A stretch of DNA of 64,000 nt from JAHEME01 sp034435035 (GCA_034435035.1 DAOTXW010000061.1:1-64000); one strand, 5' to 3'. Counted from the stretch's first letter, positions 43,099 through 51,019 are shown. Notes: generated by a model not told the origin, from the sequence alone. Numbers and translations: made by a program.

Positions 43099-44625
43099 AT
43101 GAAATTCCGCGACTATAAGTGGTACCGGAACCCGCGCGGCCTGCACAATATGGGCGTGATCCAGCCGTTTGTGCTGGAGCGCTTCACCCGGCCCCGCATG
43201 GGCTGGGCCAAGCTGGTCGTGGGCGGCAACGAGCTGATCTACGCGGCGGACGAGCTGCGCGGCCACGACTGCATGCCGATCATCCGCACCTACCTGGCCA
43301 ATATGGGCGCGGCCCCCGCCCCGGACGTGTGGTACGAAAACTACCGCCAGTACATCGACGCGGGCGCCCTGTGGTTTGAGCTGTACAACGAGCCGAACCT
43401 GGAAGGCGAATGGCCGCAGGGATCGACCGGGCCGACCGTCGAGGTGAACTGGGAGAACGTCACCGACGTGGTCGCGCCGATGATGGATAACTGGGTGCGC
43501 TGGGCCGACCGGGTGATCGATCTGGGGGGCTACCCGGCCTTCCCGGCCATGGCCGACAGCGCCGAGAAGCGCCACGCCACCGTTTACTGGATCGACGCCT
43601 TCCTGAAGTACCTGAAGAAAGAGCACAACAACAAGTTCCGCGGCATCATCGCCAGGGGGCTGTGGTGCGCGACTCACCCCTACGTGCACAATCACTACTA
43701 TCAGGAGCCGCCGGGCGGGCCGCCGCACATCGCCCGCCCGTATTACCAGCAGAGCGCCAACGAGGGCGGCTGGCACTTCGAGTACCCCTACGATCCCCTG
43801 CAGCAGCGCAACGATCCGGGCCGCACCGTCTTCGGCGGGACGCGGCTGACTCCCTGGGGGGACCCTAACGGGCTGATCGCCAGCGGGCAGGCGTTCCAGG
43901 AGCTGCTCAAGAAGCACTTCGACGCCGGCCCGGTGCCCGTGGTCGGCACCGAGGGCGGCATCTGGCGGATCCCGCGCCCCGGCGAGGCCCCCTACCTGAT
44001 CGATGACCGCTACCCGCCCTACAGCTATGAGAGTCACGCCGAGGCCACGCTGGCGATGTATGAGTGGATCGCCCGCAAAGGCCCGCCGTGGTTCTGGGGC
44101 GTCACCCTGTGGAACGAATCCGACTACTACGACATCCAGGGGCAGGTGCTGGCCATCGACCGGCTGATCCAGCGCGAGCCGCTGCTGAAGGACGTGCCCA
44201 ACCTGGATACCGGCGGCGGTGTGGTGCAGGAGCAGGTCCCGGAGCTGCCCGCGGAGGAACCCCGCCCGACGCCCAGCCCGACGCCGGTCACCAGCGGCCC
44301 CGCGCCCGTGCAGGGCGACCCCGATCTCCACTGGGTGATCCTGGCGCCCGGCCTGCAGGCCGACTGGTTCTTTCAGGCCGCGCGGCGCTACTGGCAGACC
44401 TTCCGCCCGACGGTGCTGCCGGACTGGGATCTGATCACGTTCGTGCCCAATACGCGCAGCCTGGCGGTGACCGTGCTGGCTCGCAGCGATACCGCCGAGT
44501 ACGTGGCCCAGCAGATCGGCGAGCGCTGGCCCAATGTGCGCCTCGATGCGGTAGTCTTCGACACGCTGCCGGAGATGCAGGCCGAGCTCGACCGGCGGGC
44601 GAACTACCAGAAGCGGTTTGGCTGA
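43099..44625 (+). CDS. Glycosidase-like TIM barrel with fused unnamed domain
   Basis: A 508-residue protein. Residues 1-375 look like a clan-A (beta/alpha)8 glycoside hydrolase. WFELYNEPNLEGEW (about 92-105) holds the likely acid/base Glu after Asn. VPVVGTEGGIW (about 283-293) holds the likely nucleophile. FWGVTLWNESDYYD closes the barrel. A Pro/Thr-rich linker (EEPRPTPSPTPVTS) leads to a C-terminal domain (about 412-508) that is a paralogue of the preceding 105-residue protein. There is no signal peptide, which is unusual for a polysaccharide hydrolase. The substrate is unknown. Genes for a DUF952 protein and a glycosyltransferase follow. Confidence 0.8.
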   Translation: MKFRDYKWYRNPRGLHNMGVIQPFVLERFTRPRMGWAKLVVGGNELIYAADELRGHDCMPIIRTYLANMGAAPAPDVWYENYRQYIDAGALWFELYNEPNLEGEWPQGSTGPTVEVNWENVTDVVAPMMDNWVRWADRVIDLGGYPAFPAMADSAEKRHATVYWIDAFLKYLKKEHNNKFRGIIARGLWCATHPYVHNHYYQEPPGGPPHIARPYYQQSANEGGWHFEYPYDPLQQRNDPGRTVFGGTRLTPWGDPNGLIASGQAFQELLKKHFDAGPVPVVGTEGGIWRIPRPGEAPYLIDDRYPPYSYESHAEATLAMYEWIARKGPPWFWGVTLWNESDYYDIQGQVLAIDRLIQREPLLKDVPNLDTGGGVVQEQVPELPAEEPRPTPSPTPVTSGPAPVQGDPDLHWVILAPGLQADWFFQAARRYWQTFRPTVLPDWDLITFVPNTRSLAVTVLARSDTAEYVAQQIGERWPNVRLDAVVFDTLPEMQAELDRRANYQKRFG

Positions 44626-44643
44626 TCGGCGAGGCTGCATCCC

Positions 44644-45024
44644 ATGAGCCTGATCCTGCACATCACGGAGCGCGCGGCGTGGCAGGCGGCGCAGGCGGCG
44701 GGCGAGTACCGCGCCCCGTCGCTGGCCGCGCAGGGGTTCATCCACTGCGCCACAGCGGCGCAGGTGATCGCCGTGGCCGACGCCTTCTACCGCGGGCAGG
44801 CCGGGCTGGTGCTGCTGGGCATCGACCCGGCGCGGCTGGCCGCCGATCTGCGCTGGGAGCCGCCCGATCCGCCCGCCGGCAGCCCGGCGCCCGCCGCCGC
44901 GCCCGGCGAGCGCTTCCCGCACCTGTACGGCCCGCTGAACCTTGAGGCGGTTGTCCGGGTGGATGATTTCCCGCCCGGCCCCGACGGCCGCTTCACACTG
45001 CCCCCGGTACTTCCCCGGACCTGA
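44644..45024 (+). CDS. DUF952 family protein
   Basis: A 126-residue protein of the DUF952 family, small cytoplasmic proteins of unknown function related to the glutathione-transferase-linked type. Signatures are ILHITERAAWQAAQAAGEY, SLAAQGFIHCATAAQV (Phe-Ile-His-Cys core), FYRGQAGLVLLGIDPARL and FPHLYGPLN with AVVRV. A Pro/Ala-rich insertion (about 75-92) separates the two halves. It lies 18 bases after the glycosidase-like gene and ends four bases before the glycosyltransferase start. Confidence 0.85.
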   Translation: MSLILHITERAAWQAAQAAGEYRAPSLAAQGFIHCATAAQVIAVADAFYRGQAGLVLLGIDPARLAADLRWEPPDPPAGSPAPAAAPGERFPHLYGPLNLEAVVRVDDFPPGPDGRFTLPPVLPRT

Positions 45025-45028
45025 CGCT

Positions 45029-47374
45029 GTGACCCGCCGCCCCCCCGCCCGGATCGTCTTCGCCGGCGCAGTGATCCTGCTGCTGGCCTTCGGCCTGCGG
45101 GCGCACCGCCTGGCCTACGACTCGGTGTGGTGGGACGAAGGCTACTCGATCTGGATGGGGCGCATGTCCCTCCCTGACATGCTCTACCAGACCGCCCGCG
45201 ACGCGCACCCCCCGCTGTCCTATGCGCTGCTGCACGGCTGGATCGGCCTGGCCGGGGAGGAGGAGTTCGCCCTGCGGCTCCAGTCGGCGCTGTTCGGCAT
45301 GCTGACGGTGGCGCTGGCGGGGCGCATCGGGGCGCTGGCGGGCGGGCGGCGGGCGGCACTGGCTTCGGCGCTGCTGGCGGCGGTGATGCGCCTGCCGGTG
45401 TGGTGGTCTCAGGAAGTCCGCATGTATGCGCCGGCCATGCTGCTGGCGGCGCTGAGCCTGTGGGCGGCGCTGCGGCTGTTCACGGCCCGCGGACGGCTGT
45501 GGCCGCCGGCGCTGCTGCTGGCGCTCAGCCTGGGGGCCGGCCTGCTGACGCTGTACCTGTTCGCGGGGGTCGCCCTGGCGCTCAACCTCGCCTTCGCTGC
45601 CGCCTTCGTCCTGTCGGCGCGGCGCTGGCGGCTGGCCGGGGCGTGGATCGCGGCGCAGGCGGGCGCGCTGGCGCTGGCCGCGCCCTGGGCAGCCTACGCG
45701 CTGCCCACCCTGCCCTCGTGGGAGACGCCGCAGGCCGGCGTGACCTTCGGCCACGTGGTCAGGCTGTATCTGAGCACAGTGTTTCTGGGCATCGCCACGG
45801 ATATCGAGCGCTACCTGCCGCTGCTGGCCGCGGCGGTGATCGCGCTGATCGGCGCAGCGGCCTTCGCGCTGGCAGGCAGGCGGGGCCGCCGGGCAGGATC
45901 GATATGGGCCGCGCTGGTTATCGCGTCGCTGCTGCCGCCGCTGCTGGTGTACCTGCTTTCGCTGCCGCGGGGCGCGTTCAACTACCCCACGCCCTCGCCG
46001 CGCTACTTCGTGATCCTCTCGACGCCGGTTTACGTGCTGCTGGGCTGGGGGCTGACGGCGCGGGGCCGCGCGGCGATCCCCCGGCTGGCTGCGCTGGCCG
46101 CGCTGCTGGCCGCCGCCGGCTGGAGCCTGGCGGATTACTACCCCGGCCTGCACCTGGCCGACGATTACCCCTCGATGGCCGCCGCGCTGGAGGCGCTGCG
46201 CCAGCCCGGCGACGCCGTGATCCTCAACAATGATACCGACTGGCCGATCTTCAACTACCACTACCGCGGCGACTATTCGCGGCACATCACCCAGACGCGG
46301 CGGGTGTGGGACGAGAAGTACGCCGGCGATCTGCTGCGCCCCTACCGGGAGAGCAACGCCGGGGTGTGGCTGGTGCAGACGCGCTACGCCGCCGTCACCG
46401 ACCCGGATAACCACCTGGGCGAATGGCTGGCCGCCCGCGCCTGGAACCAGATGCGCTACACCTTCCCGGAGGGCGAGCTGTGGTTCTTCGCCATGCAGCC
46501 GGAGCGCGGCCAGCCGTCCACGATGGCGCGGGCAGGCCGCTGGCCGGATGCCTTCCAGCCGCTGCCCGATGTCCCCATCGCCGAGGGCGTCACGCTGGCG
46601 GGGTTCACGCAGCCCGTGCCCGAAGTCCGGGCCGGCGAGACGCTGGTGATCGGGCTGGGCTACGAGGTCGGACGGCGGGTGCAGGGCGAGTGGCCGGTGG
46701 CGATCAGCGTCATCGGCGCGGATGGGGCAGCCATCGCCCGCGCCGGGGCGGCCCTGCCCGGTCAGGGCCGCGAGAGGCGCTTCGTGCCGGTCGAGGTGTT
46801 CATCCCGCCCGATGCGCCGGGCGGCCGGGCGCAGATCGTCTTCACCGCCGGGGAGAACTGGGCGGCGCTGGGCAGCGTCCGCCTCCGGCCGCGCCCGCCC
46901 GGGCCGCCGTCCCGGACCGCCATCCCGACGGACGCCGAGCCGCTGGGCATCCGCTTCGGGGACGGGATCACCCTGCGGGCCATCGATCGGCCCGACCGTG
47001 CGACGTGGGCCCCCGGCGAGAGCATCCCGCTGACGCTGTACTGGGAAGCGGAGGCCATCATCCCCGATTCCTATAAAGTCTTCGTCCACGTGGTCGGCGA
47101 GGCGTATGATCCCACCGACGACAGCAACATCTGGGGCCAGCAGGATCAGGAGCCGCGCGGCGGCGCTGCGCCGACGACCGCCTGGCGGCCCGGCGAGGTC
47201 ATCGCCGACGACTATCGGGTGCCGATCCAGCCCGACGCGCCGCCGGGCCGCTATGCCGTGCGGATCGGCCTGTACCGCCCGCTGGGAGGTCAGCGGCTGA
47301 CCGCCGCCGCCCCCGACGGCTCGGCGCTGGGCGACGCCGTGACGGTGCTGGAGATCACGATCGCAGCCCCGTAG
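45029..47374 (+). CDS. PMT-type membrane glycosyltransferase with C-terminal beta domain
   Basis: A 781-residue GT-C-fold transferase that would move a sugar from a polyprenyl carrier onto an acceptor outside the membrane. The first loop has the catalytic acidic pair in YDSVWWDEGYSIWMGRM (about 30-46). HPPLSYALLHGW follows, and then eleven or so helices to about residue 400. Residues from about 410 onward are soluble. The last 140 residues (WAPGESIPLTLYWE, FVHVVGEAYDPTDDSN, WRPGEVIADDYRVPI, GRYAVRIGLYRP) form a beta-sandwich shared with the 60442-62781 protein. The GTG start lies four bases after the DUF952 stop. Confidence 0.85.
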   Translation: MTRRPPARIVFAGAVILLLAFGLRAHRLAYDSVWWDEGYSIWMGRMSLPDMLYQTARDAHPPLSYALLHGWIGLAGEEEFALRLQSALFGMLTVALAGRIGALAGGRRAALASALLAAVMRLPVWWSQEVRMYAPAMLLAALSLWAALRLFTARGRLWPPALLLALSLGAGLLTLYLFAGVALALNLAFAAAFVLSARRWRLAGAWIAAQAGALALAAPWAAYALPTLPSWETPQAGVTFGHVVRLYLSTVFLGIATDIERYLPLLAAAVIALIGAAAFALAGRRGRRAGSIWAALVIASLLPPLLVYLLSLPRGAFNYPTPSPRYFVILSTPVYVLLGWGLTARGRAAIPRLAALAALLAAAGWSLADYYPGLHLADDYPSMAAALEALRQPGDAVILNNDTDWPIFNYHYRGDYSRHITQTRRVWDEKYAGDLLRPYRESNAGVWLVQTRYAAVTDPDNHLGEWLAARAWNQMRYTFPEGELWFFAMQPERGQPSTMARAGRWPDAFQPLPDVPIAEGVTLAGFTQPVPEVRAGETLVIGLGYEVGRRVQGEWPVAISVIGADGAAIARAGAALPGQGRERRFVPVEVFIPPDAPGGRAQIVFTAGENWAALGSVRLRPRPPGPPSRTAIPTDAEPLGIRFGDGITLRAIDRPDRATWAPGESIPLTLYWEAEAIIPDSYKVFVHVVGEAYDPTDDSNIWGQQDQEPRGGAAPTTAWRPGEVIADDYRVPIQPDAPPGRYAVRIGLYRPLGGQRLTAAAPDGSALGDAVTVLEITIAAP

Positions 47375-47394
47375 CGCGGGGAAGGGAGCAGGGC

Positions 47395-47877
47395 ATGTCG
47401 CTGGAGGAGCAGGTGCAGCAGGCGTTCCTGGCGCGCGGGCTGACGCTGGCCACCGCCGAATCGTGCACCGGCGGGCTGCTGGCCGGGCGGATCACGGGGG
47501 TGGCAGGCAGTTCCGCGTACTTCCTGGGTGGCGTGGTGAGCTACTCCAATGACGCCAAGATAGCGCTGCTGGGGGTGGAGGCCAGCGCGCTGGCAGCGCA
47601 CGGCGCGGTCAGCGAGGTCGTCGCCTGCCAGATGGCCCGCGGCGCGCGGCAGCGGCTCGGCGCGGACCTCGCCCTGAGCGTGACCGGCGTGGCCGGCCCC
47701 GGCGGCGGCACGCCCGATAAGCCGGTCGGCCTGACGTGGATCGGTCTGGCCGACGCCCGCGGCGAGCGCGCCGCCCGCTTCGTGTGGGAGTCCGACCGCG
47801 AGGGCAACCGCGCCCGGTCGGTGGAAGCCGCCCTGCAGCTGGCGCTGGCCTGGGCGCAGGGGAGCCAGGGGCCATGA
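47395..47877 (+). CDS. pncC: Nicotinamide mononucleotide amidase (CinA C-terminal type)
   Basis: A 160-residue single-domain CinA/PncC protein, which deamidates NMN to nicotinate mononucleotide in the pyridine nucleotide cycle. All signatures are present: TLATAESCTGGLLAGR (about 17-32), YFLGGVVSYSNDAK, AHGAVSEVVA, and SVTGVAGPGGGTPDKPVG (about 102-119). The N-terminal MoaB-like domain of full-length CinA is absent, as in E. coli PncC. It follows the glycosyltransferase by 20 bases and overlaps the next ORF by ATGA. Confidence 0.93.
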   Translation: MSLEEQVQQAFLARGLTLATAESCTGGLLAGRITGVAGSSAYFLGGVVSYSNDAKIALLGVEASALAAHGAVSEVVACQMARGARQRLGADLALSVTGVAGPGGGTPDKPVGLTWIGLADARGERAARFVWESDREGNRARSVEAALQLALAWAQGSQGP

Positions 47878-48131
47878 TGCGGCCCATCGAGATCGAGCTG
47901 CGCGTCGGCGTGGACGGGGCGATCACCCCGCTGCGGCTGCGCATGGCGGCGGGCGAAGGCCGCTTCGGGCCGTGGCTGACGGTGGCGCAGATCAGCCGCC
48001 GCTGGGCCGACGAGGCCGGCGAGCACTGGCTGGTGATGATCGCCGGCGCGGCGCAGATCGTGGAGCTGGCCCGGACCCCCGGCGGCGCGTGGCAGGCGAT
48101 CCGGCGGTCGGGCGGCGCGGCGCTGGCCTGA
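47874..48131 (+). CDS. Small protein of unknown function
   Basis: An 85-residue hypothetical protein. It reads like a small beta-rich domain (RPIEIELRVGVDGAITPLRL, GPWLTVAQISRRWADEAGE, HWLVMIAGAAQIVELAR), with two conserved-looking tryptophans and no cysteine. It may be a regulator or subunit, but no family is recognised. The ATG overlaps the pncC stop (ATGA), so it is translationally coupled and probably real. It ends the gene run that begins at 42746. Confidence 0.6.
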   Translation: MMRPIEIELRVGVDGAITPLRLRMAAGEGRFGPWLTVAQISRRWADEAGEHWLVMIAGAAQIVELARTPGGAWQAIRRSGGAALA

Positions 48132-48143
48132 GCGCCGCCGAAA

Positions 48144-48177
48144 CAAAAAAACCCTCCCACTGTCCGGGTGGGAGGGT
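48144..48177 (-). terminator. Strong minus-strand terminator
   Basis: Perfect 10-base arms ACCCTCCCAC and GTGGGAGGGT flank a seven-base loop. On the minus strand seven T residues follow directly. No minus-strand protein gene ends here, which points to an RNA gene upstream on that strand (48178-48325). Confidence 0.8.
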
Positions 48178-48325
48178 CAGCCATAAAGCCGTGGGGAGAA
48201 GGAGTCTCTTTTTAATCTCACCGCTGCCCGACATCCATCTTGTGCGGGACAGGCCCGGATGTAGTCGAGCCGTGGCATATTAACTTGTAATGGGACCTTC
48301 TAATAGCATCCCCACGCTTTATTGG
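48145..48325 (-). ncRNA. Structured small RNA, 6S-like architecture
   Basis: On the minus strand, 48322-48183 fold into one long rod. The ends pair over about 20 bases, ATAAAGCGTGGGGA against TCCCCACGGCTTTAT with one bulged base, then GAAGG against CCTTC after an 8-base bulge. Then comes an open bubble of 18 bases on one side and 22 on the other. A terminal arm (48277-48225) is closed by TGCC/GGCA, ACATCC/GGATGT and a CGGG/CCCG hairpin. This stem-bubble-arm plan is that of 6S RNA, the sigma-A polymerase decoy. A T7 terminator follows. There is no ORF. Family assignment rests on shape, not on conserved bases. Confidence 0.55.
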
Positions 48326-48370
48326 TGAGCTTCATGCCTCATGGTAGGACAAAGCGCTGCGGGGGGCCAG

Positions 48371-48406
48371 TGACATCTGTCACTACCACAGCCATGACAT
48401 CTGTCA
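48371..48406. promoter_or_regulatory. Two identical palindromic operators before crcB
   Basis: TGACATCTGTCA occurs at 48371-48382 and again at 48395-48406, 24 bases centre to centre. The first copy extends to AGTGACATCTGTCACT. A possible crcB -10 box, TACACT (48439-48444), has no good -35, so the palindromes could bind an activator. They also lie upstream of the minus-strand RNA. Confidence 0.6.
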
Positions 48407-48463
48407 GGGGCGCCGCCCCGTTACCACCTGCCGCTGGGTACACTTCGGAGGCTGCGAGGAGCT

Positions 48464-48838
48464 ATGCAGAAACTACTCTGGATCGGCGCTGCGGGCGCCC
48501 TGGGCGCAATGGCCCGCTACGCCCTGGCCGGGCTGGCGCAGCGGGCAGGCGGCGCCAGCTTCCCGTGGGGGACGCTGAGCGTCAACCTGCTGGGGAGCTT
48601 TGTGTTCGGTGTGATCTGGTCGCTGGCCGAAGAAAGGCTCCTGATCAGCGGCGAGATGCGGCTCATCTTGCTGACGGGATTTGTAGGAGCCTTCACCACG
48701 TTCTCGACGCTGATGTTTGAGACCGGAGCGCTGCTGCAGGATTCGGAATGGGCCCTGGCCGCCGCGAATCTATTCGGCCAGAGCGCGGCAGGGCTGGCCT
48801 GCCTGTTCCTGGGGCTGGCGATCGGGCGGTTCCTGTAA
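48464..48838 (+). CDS. crcB: Fluoride channel CrcB/Fluc
   Basis: A 124-residue four-helix membrane protein that works as an antiparallel dimer and expels fluoride. The family marks are complete: GAAGALGAMARYALAGL, WGTLSVNLLGSFVFG (sodium-site and pore Asn) and LLTGFVGAFTTFSTLMFET, with the phenylalanine box. The start has AGGAG five bases upstream. No fluoride riboswitch is visible ahead of it; instead there are two palindromes. A DUF190 gene follows eight bases downstream, the usual partner of crcB. Confidence 0.95.
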   Translation: MQKLLWIGAAGALGAMARYALAGLAQRAGGASFPWGTLSVNLLGSFVFGVIWSLAEERLLISGEMRLILLTGFVGAFTTFSTLMFETGALLQDSEWALAAANLFGQSAAGLACLFLGLAIGRFL

Positions 48839-48846
48839 GGGGGTAG

Positions 48847-49197
48847 ATGATGAAGCTCTTCACCGAAGCGAAGCTGCTGCGGATTTTCATTGGCGAAAGC
48901 GACCGGTACGAGGGGCGTCCCCTGTACCAGGTGATCGTCGAGCGGGCGCGGCAGCGCGAGCTGGCCGGGGCGACGGTGCTGCGCGGGACGCTGGGGTTCG
49001 GCGCCAACAGCCGCATCCACACCGCGCGGATTCTGCGGCTGTCCGAGGATCTGCCTATGGTGATCGAGATCGTGGATGAGCCGGAGCGGATCAACGCCTT
49101 CATCGCCGAGCTGGACGGGATCATCAAGGAAGGGCTGGTCACGCTCGAAAAAGCCGAGGTGATCCTCTACCGGCACCAGGGTGGCGACCAGGCATAG
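48847..49197 (+). CDS. DUF190 family protein
   Basis: A 116-residue protein of the DUF190 family, PII-like ferredoxin-fold proteins commonly encoded with crcB. The pattern LRIFIGESDRYEGRPLYQVIVE (split by the nucleotide-contact loop), ELAGATVLRGTLGFGANS and the closing VEIVDEPERINAFI-like strand and helix are characteristic. By analogy with PII it may sense a nucleotide or anion and act on the channel, which is inference. The start is ATG 48847 or 48850, behind AAGGGGG. Confidence 0.9.
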   Translation: MMKLFTEAKLLRIFIGESDRYEGRPLYQVIVERARQRELAGATVLRGTLGFGANSRIHTARILRLSEDLPMVIEIVDEPERINAFIAELDGIIKEGLVTLEKAEVILYRHQGGDQA

Positions 49198-49237
49198 CGG
49201 CGTCCCCTGCGCCGCGGGGGCGGCCGCCGGGCCGGGG

Positions 49238-49270
49238 AAAAACATATCCCCGCCGCGCGGCGGGGATATG
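49238..49270. terminator. Long palindromic terminator between DUF190 gene and ridA
   Basis: A perfect 28-base palindrome (49243-49270) with arms CATATCCCCGCCGC and its exact complement. On the minus strand it is followed by TTTTT. It can end the crcB-DUF190 message and back up the ridA terminator from the other side. Confidence 0.65.
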
Positions 49271-49376
49271 TCTGCGTGCGGGAGGGGCCACTCCCTGAAG
49301 AAGGATCGGTTGAGGAGAGAGAGTCATCAGTAACCGGTCTTCTTAGCTGCCTGAAGGATAGCACTCCCCCGCCGTG

Positions 49377-49402
49377 GGGGGCAGTGTGAAATGTCTGCCC
49401 CC
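49377..49402 (-). terminator. Hairpin directly after ridA
   Basis: The arms GGGGGCAG and CTGCCCCC flank a ten-base loop 18 bases past the ridA stop on the minus strand. It lacks a T-tract. Confidence 0.45.
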
Positions 49403-49419
49403 GGGGGTGACGAATGTCG

Positions 49420-49812
49420 TCAGCCGGCCCGGCGCACCGCGACGGCCTCGATCTCCACCAGCCCGCCCCTGGGCAGGGCGCGCACGGCCACCGTCGAGCG
49501 GGCGGGCGGCGTGCCGGGGAACATGGTAGCATAGGCCTCGTTCATCTCGCTGAAGTTGGCCATATCGGTCAGGAAGACGGTCGTCTTGACGACATGGGCC
49601 AGGTCGCTGCCGGCGGCCTCCAGCACGGCACGCAGGTTGTGGAGCGCCTGCTGGGTCTGCCCCTGCACATCGTCAGCGGCGAACTGGCCGGTGGCCGGGC
49701 TGAGGCCAAGCTGGCCGGAGCAGAATACAAAATCGCCGGCGATGATGCCCTGCGAGTACGGCCCGATGGCCGCCGGGGCGCCGTCGGTCCGGATCATCTG
49801 TGGGGGATGCAC
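49420..49812 (-). CDS. ridA: RidA family enamine/imine deaminase
   Basis: A 130-residue trimeric RidA (YjgF/YER057c) protein that hydrolyses reactive 2-aminoacrylate and other enamines made by PLP enzymes. The key parts are AAIGPYSQGIIAGDFVFCSGQ, the strand VVKTTVFLTDMANF and the C-terminal signature PPARSTVAVRALPRGGLVEIEA, which supplies the catalytic arginine (PARST) and glutamate. The GTG start has AGGAGG seven bases upstream. It is a single gene convergent with the DUF190 gene. Confidence 0.94.
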   Translation of the reverse strand: MHPPQMIRTDGAPAAIGPYSQGIIAGDFVFCSGQLGLSPATGQFAADDVQGQTQQALHNLRAVLEAAGSDLAHVVKTTVFLTDMANFSEMNEAYATMFPGTPPARSTVAVRALPRGGLVEIEAVAVRRAG

Positions 49813-49979
49813 GTGATAACCTCCTGTTGATATAAAATGAGTATCATACCGGGCAGTGGCCCGATGCCAGCATCATCAGTTTGCAGTCTTTTTACAGTTG
49901 CGCAATTCGGGGTTAAACAAGTCTGTCTATAACTGAGCATGCAGGACGAAATTGTGATGACAGGAAAGGATACGGATCA

Positions 49980-50519
49980 ATGGCACTGACAGGTAAGCAG
50001 TTTACGAATAGTCTATGGCGCGGGGCCCTGCTGATGGCCGCGGCGAGCCTGATCGCCGGGCTGGCGCTGGCCGCGTTCCCGCAGAGCGCGCTGGCCGCGG
50101 CCCCTGCCCAGCCGCCCACCCCCGACGGCACACGGCTGGAGTTCCTGTACCGCCGGCTGGAGATCGCCCTGACAGCGCAGGGCAACCGGCTGCAGACCGC
50201 CGCTGACATCGCCGATCTGGTGGCAGACTGGATCGACCAGCTTGAATCGGAAGGCAAGGACGTTTCCTCCCTGCGGGCCGCGCTGGACGTTTACAACGAC
50301 AAGCGGTCTGAGGCGCAGAGCCATCACGATGAGGCGGCGGCCATCATGGCGGAGCATGCCGGCTTCGACGATGCCGGCGAGGCGACCGATCTGGAGCAGG
50401 CGCGGGACACGCTGCGCAGCACCGTTCAGGCCCTGCGCGATGCTCACCGCGCCCTGGTGGACGGCACGATCACCCTGCGGCGGGCCTTCCAGGACTTCCG
50501 CGCCGCCAACAACTCGTAG
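49980..50519 (+). CDS. Exported helical protein of unknown function
   Basis: A 179-residue protein with a signal peptide (LLMAAASLIAGLALAAFPQSALAAAP, shown here in part: residues about 17-40) and a mature part that is nearly all helix and rich in Ala, Asp, Glu and Arg. Heptad-like stretches (RLEFLYRRLEIALTAQGNRL and LEQARDTLRSTVQALRDAHR) suggest a coiled-coil bundle. There are no cysteines and no known motif. It lies just before a small lipoprotein gene in the same direction, so the two might act together at the cell surface. The ribosome site is AGGAAAGGA. Confidence 0.7.
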   Translation: MALTGKQFTNSLWRGALLMAAASLIAGLALAAFPQSALAAAPAQPPTPDGTRLEFLYRRLEIALTAQGNRLQTAADIADLVADWIDQLESEGKDVSSLRAALDVYNDKRSEAQSHHDEAAAIMAEHAGFDDAGEATDLEQARDTLRSTVQALRDAHRALVDGTITLRRAFQDFRAANNS

Positions 50520-50542
50520 CCGCCGGTATCGATCCCACGCGC

Positions 50543-50587
50543 ACACAGGGGGCGGGAGTGCCTCCGGCACCCCGTCCCCTGCCTGTG
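50543..50587 (+). terminator. Imperfect hairpin after the helical protein gene
   Basis: CACAGG pairs with CCTGTG at the base, and GTGCC/GGCAC closes a three-base loop, with GC-rich interior pairs. It lies about 25 bases past the stop, without a clear T-tract. Confidence 0.4.
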
Positions 50588-50614
50588 CGATCAGGATGAG
50601 ATGAGAACCACGCC

Positions 50615-51019
50615 ATGACGACTGACACTCCGACCCGCCGCCTGCTGCCCATTCTGATCGCGCTGGCCGTACTGGCCGCCGCTGGCATCGCCTGCAACCG
50701 CGGGCGCAGGGATTCCGGCCCCAACGCGGCGACGCAGCCCCCGCCGCCCATCCCGACCGATATCCAGGCCCAGGCCACCGCCGCCGATCCGGGCGCGGCG
50801 CAGCCGACGGCCCTGCCGCCCGCGCCGACCACAGCCCCGGCGCAGCCGACCACAGCCCCGGCGCAGCCGACCGCAGCCCCGGCGCAGCCGACGCCCACGC
50901 CGGAAGCCTCGCCGACCCCCGACGCGCTGGGCGACCAGATCGACGCGCTGCTGGACCAGCTGAACGAGGACAACCAGAACGCCGACACCCTGGAAGATGC
51001 GCCGGAACTGAACCCGTAG
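50615..51019 (+). CDS. Small lipoprotein with Thr-Ala-Pro-Gln repeats
   Basis: A 134-residue predicted lipoprotein. The signal (LLPILIALAVLAAAGIAC) ends in a lipobox with the acylated cysteine near residue 27. The middle is low-complexity: PTTAPAQ repeated three times, then PTPTPEASPTPD, typical of an extended wall-spanning linker. The C-terminus (LGDQIDALLDQLNEDNQNADTLEDAPELNP) is acidic and probably helical. No function can be assigned. A good hairpin terminator follows. Confidence 0.7.
   Translation: MTTDTPTRRLLPILIALAVLAAAGIACNRGRRDSGPNAATQPPPPIPTDIQAQATAADPGAAQPTALPPAPTTAPAQPTTAPAQPTAAPAQPTPTPEASPTPDALGDQIDALLDQLNEDNQNADTLEDAPELNP
50825..50887 (+). repeat. 21-base tandem repeat, three copies, in the lipoprotein gene
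   Basis: The unit CCGACCACAGCCCCGGCGCA plus G occurs three times in tandem; the third copy has one A-to-G change. It encodes the PTTAPAQ/PTAAPAQ linker and could vary in number between strains. Confidence 0.8.

Noticed and set aside
48407..48463. Fluoride riboswitch before crcB
   Set aside because: No GGNGATGG-type core or downstream pairing partner is visible. The region has palindromes instead.
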